From: Alcanivorax sp.
GTDB taxonomy: Bacteria > Pseudomonadota > Gammaproteobacteria > Pseudomonadales > Alcanivoracaceae
Length of the DNA stretch: 64,000 nt
NCBI GenBank assembly: GCA_022449455.1
Contig: JAKUPL010000006.1
Coordinates: forward strand, 62,001-126,000
Direction: 5' to 3'
The notes beneath the pieces were generated by a model. It saw nothing but the letters and a program-made list of their open reading frames with translations. It searched no databases and was not told where the DNA came from. Shown piece by piece: positions 19,972-27,547 of the stretch. The translations under genes were made by a program, and so were the position numbers. Position 1 is the first letter of the stretch; every line of letters starts with the position of its first letter.

Positions 19972-21252
19972 ATGAAGTCTGTTCTGATCACCGTCGTCGC
20001 CGTGGCCCTGTTCGTGGCCGGCGCGGAAATTTTTCTGGTGCTGGGCGTGTCCGGGCTGGTGGGCAAGCACCTGTTCCTGGAAAACCTGCCGGACATCGTC
20101 ATGGTCCAGAAGATGATCGGCGGCATCAATCAATCCACCTTGCTGGCGATTCCGCTGTTTGTGTTCGCCGCCGAACTGATGGCGCGCGGCAGCATCGCCG
20201 CGCGGCTGACCGGCATGGTCGAAGCGTTTATCGGCCACCGCCGCGGCGGCCTCAGCCACACCACCACCGGCGCCTGTTTCGCGTTCGGTGCGGTGAGCGG
20301 ATCGGCGCCGGCCACCGTGGCCGGCCTGGGCAAGATTCTGTTTCCGCGACTGATCGCCACCGGCGCCAGCCGCTCTTTCGCGGTGGGGCTGATCGTCGCC
20401 ACCGCGGAAATTTCCCTGCTGGTGCCGCCCAGTATCACCCTGATCATCTACGGCTGGCTCACCGGCACCTCAATCATCGACCTGTTCGCCGCCGGCCTGG
20501 CGGTAGGCACCGTACTGGCCGCCGCCTTTACCGTTTACGTGCACCTGAAGAGCCGCAAGGAAGCATCGCAGCTCGGCGAAAAAGCCACCCGCGAACAACG
20601 CTGCAAAGCGGTGAAAGCGGCACTGCTGCCCATCGGTATGCCGATCATTATTCTCGGCGGCATCTACAGTGGCCTGTTCACCACCACCGAGGCCGCCGCC
20701 GTGGCCGCGCTCTACGCCCTGCTGGTGGAGACCCTGATCACCCGGGCGCTAAGCTGGAAAGGCGTGGCGCAGGTGGCCGAGTCCTCGGCGCTGATCACCA
20801 CCACGCTGTTCATCATTCTCGCGGTGGGCAGCTTCGCCAGCTATCTGGTTACCGTGGCCGGCGTGCCGGCGGCGATCGGCGCCTTTATCGCTGGCGCCGA
20901 CATCAGCGCGCTGCAGTTTTTGCTGATCGTCAATGTGGTGTTTCTGATCGCCGGCATGTTCATGGACCCGGTGTCCATGCAGATCGTGCTGGTGCCCGTG
21001 CTCGCGCCGGTGGCCATGGCCCTGGGCGTGGACCCGGTGCAGTTCGGCATCATCGTGGTCCTGAACGTGGCCATCGGCACCATCACGCCGCCGTTCGGCC
21101 TGGATCTGTTCGTCGCCTCCAGTGCGCTGCGCGTGCCGGTCACGGAGATCATCTCCGGTGTGTGGCCGTTCCTGCTCGTTAACCTGACGGTGTTGCTGCT
21201 GGTTACCCTGTTTCCGTCCGTTTCCACCTTCCTGCCCGGCCTGCTCAATTAA
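19972..21252 (+). CDS. TRAP transporter large permease (DctM type)
   Basis: A 426-residue inner-membrane permease with about 12 hydrophobic segments. F-A-A-E-L-M-A-R-G near residue 60, G-A-V-S-G-S-A-P-A-T-V-A in the first half and F-M-D-P-V-S-M-Q-I-V-L-V-P in the second are DctM marks. It uses the sodium gradient to import the DctP ligand. AAGGA precedes the ATG. The oxygenase unit starts 72 bases downstream behind its own operator. Confidence 0.93.
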   Translation: MKSVLITVVAVALFVAGAEIFLVLGVSGLVGKHLFLENLPDIVMVQKMIGGINQSTLLAIPLFVFAAELMARGSIAARLTGMVEAFIGHRRGGLSHTTTGACFAFGAVSGSAPATVAGLGKILFPRLIATGASRSFAVGLIVATAEISLLVPPSITLIIYGWLTGTSIIDLFAAGLAVGTVLAAAFTVYVHLKSRKEASQLGEKATREQRCKAVKAALLPIGMPIIILGGIYSGLFTTTEAAAVAALYALLVETLITRALSWKGVAQVAESSALITTTLFIILAVGSFASYLVTVAGVPAAIGAFIAGADISALQFLLIVNVVFLIAGMFMDPVSMQIVLVPVLAPVAMALGVDPVQFGIIVVLNVAIGTITPPFGLDLFVASSALRVPVTEIISGVWPFLLVNLTVLLLVTLFPSVSTFLPGLLN

Positions 21253-21290
21253 AGACCTTGGTGGGGAGGTGGATTTTTTTGTACTATTAG

Positions 21291-21302
21291 GAAGTATACT
21301 GA
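21291..21302 (-). promoter_or_regulatory. MarR/PicR-type operator O4 before the Rieske hydroxylase genes
   Basis: The minus strand reads TCAG-TATA-CTTC. The plus-strand context AGGAAGTATACTGAT and ATTGCGAG repeats that of O2 almost exactly. A weak TTGTAC-N18-TTAAAT promoter (21279-21308) would place the site in the spacer again. Confidence 0.65.
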
Positions 21303-21324
21303 TTAAATTGCGAGGTTGATCACC

Positions 21325-24177
21325 ATGGCCTGGACTCCAGTGAAGGGCGCCGACGCACTGTCCCCGGACGGCGGCGTCATGGCCGTCACCATCGACAAAG
21401 TCGCGGTGGCGCTCTACCGGTTCGGCGAGGACTATCTGGCCACTGGCAATATCTGCACCCACCAGTACGCGCTGCTCAGCGACGGCTTCGTGGAGGACGG
21501 CTGCGTGGAATGCCCCCTGCATCAGGCGGTGTTCGACGTGCGCACCGGTAAAGCCCTGTCCGGCCCGGTGAGCAAGGATCTGGAGACCTACGCGGTGAAG
21601 GTGGAAGACGGCCAGGTGTTCGTGGACGTGACCCGCCCCGCCGAGATCAGCGAGGCGCCCGCCGACAACCGCATCGCCATGGCCGAGGAACGCGACGGGC
21701 GATGTTTCGCCATCGTCGGCGGCGGCCAGGCCGCGGCCAGCGCCGCCCGTGCCCTGCGCGACGCCGGCTTTACCGGCACCGTGAAACTGTTTGCGCGCGA
21801 GCAGGCGCTGCCCTACGAGCGCCCGCCGCTGTCCAAGGCGATCCTGCTGGGCGAAGCCCCGCTGCACGGCCCGACCCTGCTGGACGCGCCGACGGCGCAA
21901 CAGCTGAACATCGAGCTGCACCTGGGTGTGACCGTGACCGCCATCGACGTGGAACGAAAAACACTGACCGCCAGCGACGGCGAAACCCACGCCTACGACC
22001 AACTGCTGCTGGCCACCGGCGCCTCGCCGAGACCACTGCCGATCCCGGGGGCCGACCTGTCCGCGGTGCATAGCCTGCGCACCCTGGAAGACGCCATCGC
22101 CTTCAAACGCGCCCTGCAACCCGGTCGCCATATCGCCATTATCGGCAGCGGCTTTATCGGCCTGGAGGTGGCCTCCGCCGCCCGCCAACGGGGCTGCGAA
22201 GTGACCCTCGTGGAGGCCGCGCCGCGCATCTGCAGCCGGGCGCTGCATCCGATGGCGGCGCTGCGCGTGCACAAGCTGGCCGAACGGAACGGCGTGCGCA
22301 TCCTCACCGATGTGCAGACCACCGCTTTTGAAGCCGCCGACGGCGGCGTGGCCCTCAAACTGAATAACGGCGACACCCTCCAGGCGGACAGCGTCCTGGT
22401 CGGCATCGGCGTGATTCCGGAAACCGCCCTGGCGGAGAGCCTGGGCCTGGAAATCGAAAACGGCATCGTGGTGGACCGTTTCGGCCGCACCGGCCTGGAG
22501 GGCGTATTCGCCGCCGGCGATGCCGCCGTCACCCGTCGCGACGACGGCACCCTGCTGCGGCTGGAATCCTGGCAAAACGCCCAGGAACAGGCCGCCGCCG
22601 CCGCCCGCACCATGGCTGGCCAGGACACCGCCCACGACGCCGTACCCTGGTTCTGGAGCGACCAGTTCGCGCACAACATCCAGATGCTGGGCCTGCCCAC
22701 GGCGGACGACCAGATGGTCGCCAAGCCCGGCTCGAACGGTGCCGAAACGCTGTACTTTCACAATGGCGAGCGCCTCACCGGGGTGATCGCCTTCAACGAT
22801 CCCGGCGCCATCCGCCGGGGTCGCGAATGGCTGCGCCGGGGCCTGTCCGTGGACGCCCTGAACCGCCTTCTGGAAAACACCGCCGGCGCCGCCGGTGATG
22901 CCCGACTGCCCGCCCCACTCCGGAGAGGAACGATGAGCGATCTGTCCAACTACTACGTCTGGCCCCGGGAAGGTCTGACCCGCGTGCCGGACTGGGTGTA
23001 CACCGACCCCTACATTTTCGAACTGGAAGTGGAACGCATCTTCCACGGCCCGACCTGGAATTACGTGGCCCTGGAAGTGGAAATCCCCAACGCCGGCGAT
23101 TTCAAGCAGAGCAACGTGGGCCCGACGCCGGTGGTGGTCAGCCGCGACGAAGACGGCGACATCAACGTGTTCGTCAACCGCTGCTCGCACCGGGCCGCCC
23201 AGTTCTGCCGCGACCTGCGCGGCAATACCGAAGAATTCGTCTGCCCCTACCACCAGTGGTCCTACGATCTGAAGGGCAACCTGGCCGGCGTACCGTTCCG
23301 GCGCGGCGTGGACGGCAAGGGCGGCATGCCCAAGGACTTCAAGACCTGTGACCATGGCCCCACCAAGCTCAAGGTCACCACCCGCCACGGCGTGGTGTTC
23401 GCGTCCTTCGATCACGACATGAAACCGCTGGAGGACTATCTGGGCCCGGACATGCTGCGTGAATTCGACGCCACCTTCGACGGCCGCGAACTGAAGCTGC
23501 TGGGCTACTACCGCAATTCCCTGCCCGGCAACTGGAAGCTGTACCACGAAAACCTGAAGGACCCCTACCACGCCACCCTGCTGCACACCTTCCTGGTGAG
23601 CTTCGGGTTGCTGGTGGCCGGCAACAAGTCGCAGATGATCTGCGACGAGACCGGCCTGCACGGTGCCATGGCGTCGGCGAAAAGCGACGGCGGCACCGTG
23701 AGCGAGGAAAACCAGAAGGAGATGCGCGCCTACCGCCCGGAGTTCCAGCTGGAGCGGGAGGACATGCTCAACTTCATTCCCGAATTCGACTCGGAGTGGA
23801 GCGTGACCATGCTCACCGTCTGGCCGAACCTGATCGTTCAACGGGAAATGAACACCCTGGGCGTGCGCCAGATCGTACCCAGCGGCCCCGACGAGTTCGT
23901 GATGAACTGGACCATGTTCGGCTTCGCCGACGACGACGAGGAAATGACCCGCCACCGTCTGCGCCAGGGCAACCTGATGGGCCCGGCCGGCTTCCTCGGC
24001 CTGGAGGACAACGAAGCGATCAAGTTCGTCCAGGACGGCATGAAGCGCACCCAGCCTGGCGAACATCTGGTGGCGCTGGATCCGGACACCCCCGCCGGCA
24101 CCGCCGACACGCTGATCTCTGAATCCGCCATCCGCGCCATGTACCAGAGCTGGCGCCAGGCCCTGGACATCGAATAA
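21325..24177 (+). CDS. Fused Rieske ferredoxin / FAD-NAD reductase / Rieske oxygenase alpha subunit
   Basis: One 950-residue frame carries three parts. Residues 1-105 are a Rieske ferredoxin (Cys44, His46, Cys63, His66). Residues about 115-525 are a BphA4-type reductase, with an FAD dinucleotide fold near 130 and an NAD fold near 272. Residues 537-950 are an oxygenase alpha subunit, with Rieske ligands Cys620, His622, Cys640, His643, bridging Asp746 and iron ligands His749 and His754. An internal ATG at 22933 has GGAGAGG upstream, so free alpha subunit (22933-24177, 414 residues) may also be made. The alpha part resembles salicylate 5-hydroxylase/anthranilate dioxygenase types; here I infer 6-hydroxypicolinate 3-hydroxylation. 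The ATG at 21325 follows GAGG. Confidence 0.85.
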   Translation: MAWTPVKGADALSPDGGVMAVTIDKVAVALYRFGEDYLATGNICTHQYALLSDGFVEDGCVECPLHQAVFDVRTGKALSGPVSKDLETYAVKVEDGQVFVDVTRPAEISEAPADNRIAMAEERDGRCFAIVGGGQAAASAARALRDAGFTGTVKLFAREQALPYERPPLSKAILLGEAPLHGPTLLDAPTAQQLNIELHLGVTVTAIDVERKTLTASDGETHAYDQLLLATGASPRPLPIPGADLSAVHSLRTLEDAIAFKRALQPGRHIAIIGSGFIGLEVASAARQRGCEVTLVEAAPRICSRALHPMAALRVHKLAERNGVRILTDVQTTAFEAADGGVALKLNNGDTLQADSVLVGIGVIPETALAESLGLEIENGIVVDRFGRTGLEGVFAAGDAAVTRRDDGTLLRLESWQNAQEQAAAAARTMAGQDTAHDAVPWFWSDQFAHNIQMLGLPTADDQMVAKPGSNGAETLYFHNGERLTGVIAFNDPGAIRRGREWLRRGLSVDALNRLLENTAGAAGDARLPAPLRRGTMSDLSNYYVWPREGLTRVPDWVYTDPYIFELEVERIFHGPTWNYVALEVEIPNAGDFKQSNVGPTPVVVSRDEDGDINVFVNRCSHRAAQFCRDLRGNTEEFVCPYHQWSYDLKGNLAGVPFRRGVDGKGGMPKDFKTCDHGPTKLKVTTRHGVVFASFDHDMKPLEDYLGPDMLREFDATFDGRELKLLGYYRNSLPGNWKLYHENLKDPYHATLLHTFLVSFGLLVAGNKSQMICDETGLHGAMASAKSDGGTVSEENQKEMRAYRPEFQLEREDMLNFIPEFDSEWSVTMLTVWPNLIVQREMNTLGVRQIVPSGPDEFVMNWTMFGFADDDEEMTRHRLRQGNLMGPAGFLGLEDNEAIKFVQDGMKRTQPGEHLVALDPDTPAGTADTLISESAIRAMYQSWRQALDIE

Positions 24178-24188
24178 GGGAGACGTTT

Positions 24189-24701
24189 ATGGAAGCCATC
24201 AAGAAAGACCAAGCCGCTCCCGGGCTCGATCAGGGACAACTGGTGCACGCCATCGAGCGCTTCAACACCGACTACTGCCGCGCCCTGGACGACGGGCGCC
24301 TGCACGACTGGGTGGAGTTCTTCACCGAGGACGCCTACTACGTGGTGTCCGGCCGGGAGAACCACACCGCCAATCTGCCGGTGGGCCTGGTCTATTGCGA
24401 AGGCAAGGGCATGCTCAAGGACCGCGCCCTGGCGATCCTGGAGACCTCCATGTTCGCGCCGCGCTACCTGCGCCACTTCGTCACCAACACCTACGCCGAG
24501 CCCCAGGACGACGGCACCATCGTCGCCGGCGCCAACTATATGCTCACCCAGGTACTGATGGACCAGCCCACCGCCACCCTGCACCAGGTAGGCTGCTACC
24601 TGGACCGCTTCGTGTTCGAAAACGGCGAACTGAAGCTCCAGGAACGGCGGGCCATCTACGACAACCTTTTGCTGAACAATGACCTGGTGTATCCCGTGTA
24701 A
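24189..24701 (+). CDS. Rieske non-heme iron oxygenase, beta subunit
   Basis: A 170-residue protein of the NTF2-like fold. Y-C-R-A-L-D-D-G-R-L-x-D-W-V-E-F-F-T-E-D-A-Y-Y and R-Y-L-R-H-F-V-T-N are typical of ring-hydroxylating oxygenase small subunits, which are structural partners in an alpha3beta3 hexamer. The gene lies 11 bases after the alpha-containing fusion with GGGAG upstream, and a strong terminator follows. Confidence 0.93.
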   Translation: MEAIKKDQAAPGLDQGQLVHAIERFNTDYCRALDDGRLHDWVEFFTEDAYYVVSGRENHTANLPVGLVYCEGKGMLKDRALAILETSMFAPRYLRHFVTNTYAEPQDDGTIVAGANYMLTQVLMDQPTATLHQVGCYLDRFVFENGELKLQERRAIYDNLLLNNDLVYPV

Positions 24702-24708
24702 CCCTCTC

Positions 24709-24736
24709 GGCGCGCCCCGGTGGCGCGCCTTTTTTA
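24709..24736 (+). terminator. Rho-independent terminator after the oxygenase operon
   Basis: Perfect 8-base stem GGCGCGCC / GGCGCGCC (24709-24716, 24722-24729), 5-base loop, then a run of T. Confidence 0.9.
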
Positions 24737-24767
24737 TTCTCTAACGCCACTTTATTCTCTAACGCCA
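24733..24767 (+). repeat. 17-bp tandem direct repeat
   Basis: TTTATTCTCTAACGCCA occurs at 24733-24749 and again at 24751-24767. It overlaps the T-run of the terminator and ends just before the next gene's ribosome site. The first 12 bases recur at 31412-31423. Confidence 0.8.
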
Positions 24768-24778
24768 TGGAGAGGGTC

Positions 24779-25681
24779 ATGTCCAACCTGACCGGCACCG
24801 GCAAGGCCGGACTGGCCGCCTTCGGCTGCCTGCTTTTGGTGGGCACTTTCCTCGGCCTGTCTCTGATCCTGGCCAAGCTGGCGGATCAGGCCGGCGCGCC
24901 CCGGCTCACCTTTCTGATGGTGGGCATCGGCGGCGCCGGCCTGATCCTGATCGGCCTCACCGCCCTGGCCCGCCAGCCCATGCCGATCAACCGGCGCACT
25001 CTGGAATACGGCCTGGTCTCCGGCTTTCTGCTGGCGGCGCCCACCGCCCTGGGCTTTCTGGCGGTGCGCCATGTGGGCGCCGGCTACCTGTCCATGAGCT
25101 TCGCCTTCCCGGTGCTGTTTACCTGGATCATCGCCACCGTGATGCGGCTGGAAAAGGTGCGGCTGCTGCGGCTCACCGGCGTCGCCCTGGGGCTCGCCGG
25201 GGGGCTGCTGCTGGCTGCCGCCAAGGCCGGCAACGCCAGCGCGTCGCCGGGCTGGGCGCTGCTGGTGCTGGCCATGCCGATGATGCTGGCCGCCGGCAAT
25301 GTGTACCGCTCGCTGCGCTGGCCGGCCAATACCTCGCCCCTGTTTCTCGCCGGCCTGATGGAAATCGGCGCCGCTCTGATGCTGATGCCCTGTGTGCTGC
25401 TGCTGGAACCCGGCCGCGGTGGCGAGCTGCTGGCCACCCGCGACACCGTGCGGTTGCTGTGGATCGAAGTGGGCGTGTTCGCGGTGCTGTATTCGTTCTA
25501 TTTCGTGCTGCAGAAAATGGCCGGCCCGGTGTACCTGAGCCAGATCGGTACCGTGGCCGCCCTGGTCGGCACCCTGATCGCCATTCTCGCCCTGGGCGAA
25601 GCGCCGCCGCCGTTCCTGGGGCTGGCGGTATTGCTGGTGGCCGGCGGCACCTTGCTGTTTCATCGCGGCGCGCGAAGCTGA
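24779..25681 (+). CDS. EamA/DMT-family transporter
   Basis: A 300-residue inner-membrane protein with ten hydrophobic segments in two repeated EamA halves (about 10-140 and 155-295), the usual drug/metabolite exporter architecture. The second half ends L-G-E-A-P-P-P-F-L-G, typical of the family. I chose the ATG at 24779, which has GGAG 7 bases upstream, over one at 24767. It sits behind the oxygenase terminator, so it is probably independent of the catabolic island. Substrate unknown. Confidence 0.88.
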   Translation: MSNLTGTGKAGLAAFGCLLLVGTFLGLSLILAKLADQAGAPRLTFLMVGIGGAGLILIGLTALARQPMPINRRTLEYGLVSGFLLAAPTALGFLAVRHVGAGYLSMSFAFPVLFTWIIATVMRLEKVRLLRLTGVALGLAGGLLLAAAKAGNASASPGWALLVLAMPMMLAAGNVYRSLRWPANTSPLFLAGLMEIGAALMLMPCVLLLEPGRGGELLATRDTVRLLWIEVGVFAVLYSFYFVLQKMAGPVYLSQIGTVAALVGTLIAILALGEAPPPFLGLAVLLVAGGTLLFHRGARS

Positions 25682-25788
25682 CCGGCGGGTTCCGACGTCA
25701 AATCCGGCAAAATTTCTGCGAAAAAAGCGAAACACCGGTCGAGTCCGGCGCCCGTCAATGGTACAAACCGGCTATCGAAGACAAAGAG

Positions 25789-26217
25789 ATGGCCATGCGC
25801 GAAGAAAGAGACGTCTGGTACGGCACCCCCTCCCAGGTGGTCAACCTGGGCACCTTCATTGTGTGCGGGCTGCTGTTTTTTCTGGTGATTCCGCTGTTTA
25901 TCGCCCTGTGGCGCTGGCTGGAGGTGAAGTACACCAAGTACGAACTCACCACCCAGCGGCTGCGCACCCGTTACGGGGTGCTCAACCGAAAGACCAACGA
26001 ACTGGAACTGTACCGGGTCCGCGACTACCAGCTTGAAGAACCCTTCTTCCTGCGTCTGTTCTCGCTGGGCAACGTGATCCTGCGCACCTCTGATCGCACC
26101 AGCCCGGTGGTCACCATAAAAGCCATCGAGAACGGCGAGGAGCTGCGCGAGAAACTGCGCCAGTACGTGGAAGAGTGCCGCACCGCCAAAGGCGTGCGCG
26201 AGTTCGACGTGGAATAG
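25789..26217 (+). CDS. Bacterial PH-domain (bPH2) membrane protein
   Basis: A 142-residue protein with one long hydrophobic region (about 18-45) followed by a bPH2 domain: Y-E-L-T-T-Q-R-L-R-T-R-Y-G-V-L-N-R then L-E-L-Y-R-V-R-D-Y and V-I-L-R-T-S-D. Such YdbT/YvbH-like proteins are poorly characterised and may organise membranes. The start is ATG at 25789 or 25795. A 66-residue membrane protein follows 8 bases later, probably co-transcribed. Confidence 0.82.
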   Translation: MAMREERDVWYGTPSQVVNLGTFIVCGLLFFLVIPLFIALWRWLEVKYTKYELTTQRLRTRYGVLNRKTNELELYRVRDYQLEEPFFLRLFSLGNVILRTSDRTSPVVTIKAIENGEELREKLRQYVEECRTAKGVREFDVE

Positions 26218-26225
26218 GGATCGCC

Positions 26226-26426
26226 ATGACCACCTTCGACATTATTCTGCTGATCGTCGGCCTGGCGCTGCTGATCCTGGGCGCGGTATCCGGCATCGCC
26301 CTGTTCGCCCGCGCCATCAAACTCTCCGACAAATTCGGCGACGAAACCAACATCGGCACCCTCTGGGGCCTGTTCTTTCTCGGCCTCGCCGCCGGCCTGC
26401 TGATGATCTGGATCGCCCTCCCCTAG
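26226..26426 (+). CDS. Small two-segment membrane protein
   Basis: A 66-residue protein with hydrophobic segments at about 4-27 and 44-65 and a short charged loop (K-L-S-D-K-F-G-D-E-T). AGGGA lies before the ATG. No family recognised. It follows the bPH2 gene closely, and a MITE-like repeat begins 3 bases after its stop. Confidence 0.7.
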   Translation: MTTFDIILLIVGLALLILGAVSGIALFARAIKLSDKFGDETNIGTLWGLFFLGLAAGLLMIWIALP

Positions 26427-26428
26427 AC

Positions 26429-26664
26429 GGGGTCGGACCTCGGCTACTTATTGATTTATAAATGCTTTTCCGATTCTTAAGAGGGTTCTGGACCCTTAGA
26501 CCGTGTATAGGGGGCCGGAAAAATGGCGTTTAAGAAAGCAGCCAGGAGCGGATGTCGGCTAAAGTACCGATTCGCTCCCCCAAAATAGCCTTTCAAGGCA
26601 GAAACTGCGGGCCAACCAAGGCGTCAACCTCTGTTAGATCAAAGGGTTGCCGAGGTCCGACCCC
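26429..26664. mobile_element. MITE-like repeat element, copy 1 (236 bp)
   Basis: The ends are a perfect 15-bp inverted repeat: GGGGTCGGACCTCGG at 26429-26443 and its complement at 26650-26664, extending imperfectly inward to about 30 bases. It has no coding capacity and is more AT-rich than its neighbours. It aligns along its length with 29785-30017, including a shared TACTTATTGATTTATAA. The type is inferred; it could be a non-autonomous relative of a REP/RAYT-type transposon. Confidence 0.75.
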
Positions 26665-26686
26665 ACCAAACAAGGCATGGCCAACC

Positions 26687-27547
26687 ATGAACATTACCCC
26701 TTTTCAGGCGCTGGCCTGCCCGTTGGATGGCGAGCCGCTGCGGCAAGGTGACCGCATCTGGCACTGCGCCGGTGGGCACAGTTTCGATATCGCCCGCCAG
26801 GGCTACGTCCACCTGCTGCCCGTGCAGCTCAAGCGTTCACGGGACCCGGGCGACAGTACGGAAATGGTGGCGGCCCGTCAGCGTTTTCTCGCCGCGGGTC
26901 ATTATCGGCCGATTGCCGAAGCGGTGAGCCACGCGGCGCTGGCCGGTCTATCCGCCGATGCGACGGCTCACTGTCTCGATGCCGGTTGCGGCGAGGGCCA
27001 TTACCTGCGTGAGCTGGCCCGTTTCGCCGATGGAACGCCGCCCCTGGCGTTACTCGGGGTGGATATTTCCAAACCCGCGGTGCTGGCCGCCGCGAAACAG
27101 GATAAACGCGCCCGCTGGGTCGTGGGCAGCAACGCCAGGTTGCCCGTGCTATCGGCGACGCTCGACCGGCTGCTGTGCCTGTTCGGCTTTCCCATGTACG
27201 ACGAGTTTGCCCGCGCGCTCAAGGCCGGCGGCTTGCTGTTGCAAGTCGATGCCGGGCCCGATCATTTGCGTGAGCTGCGCGAGATCATCTATCCGACACT
27301 AAAGCCTGAGCGCGCGGGCAACCCGGAAACGCCGCCGGGCTTTACCCTGCTGGGGACCGAGACGATCCGCTATCCGCTCAAGCTGGCCGGCGCGCAACCC
27401 ATCGCCGACCTATTAACCATGACACCGCATCTCTACCGCGCCAGTGCCGAAGGCCGGGCGCGAGCGGCGGCGCTTGAAACGCTCAACGTCACCGTGGATG
27501 TACGCCTGATGCGATTCGAGCGTGACATTGATAATGGCCTTGGTTGA
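26687..27547 (+). CDS. rlmA: 23S rRNA (guanine-745-N1)-methyltransferase
   Basis: A 286-residue SAM-dependent enzyme that methylates G745 of 23S rRNA. The N-terminal zinc region is followed by Y-V-H-L-L-P-V-Q-L-K-R-S-R-D-P-G-D, which is diagnostic, and the SAM motif D-A-G-C-G-E-G-H-Y. The second of the four usual zinc ligands is an Asp (C-P-L-D rather than C-P-x-C), while the later Cys and His are kept. The ATG at 26687 matches the family start. Its 3' end overlaps the convergent azoreductase-like gene by 59 bases. Confidence 0.9.
   Translation: MNITPFQALACPLDGEPLRQGDRIWHCAGGHSFDIARQGYVHLLPVQLKRSRDPGDSTEMVAARQRFLAAGHYRPIAEAVSHAALAGLSADATAHCLDAGCGEGHYLRELARFADGTPPLALLGVDISKPAVLAAAKQDKRARWVVGSNARLPVLSATLDRLLCLFGFPMYDEFARALKAGGLLLQVDAGPDHLRELREIIYPTLKPERAGNPETPPGFTLLGTETIRYPLKLAGAQPIADLLTMTPHLYRASAEGRARAAALETLNVTVDVRLMRFERDIDNGLG

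Noticed and set aside
20749-24066. A 1105-codon open frame on the minus strand opposite the transporter and oxygenase genes
   Set aside because: It is antisense to well-recognised proteins, has Val/Gly/His/Gln-rich nonsense composition, and arises from GC-rich third positions. The same applies to long opposite frames at 1464-3500, 14170-16206, 43307-45214, 7759-9549 and 10213-11892.
21325-24701. Salicylate 5-hydroxylase or anthranilate dioxygenase
   Set aside because: The alpha subunit resembles these, but no gentisate or catechol pathway genes are near and the shared operators tie it to the maleamate genes. It is kept as an alternative only.
26552-26686. 45-codon N-terminal extension of RlmA
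   Set aside because: It lies inside the MITE-like repeat and has no similarity to the family; the ATG at 26687 fits.
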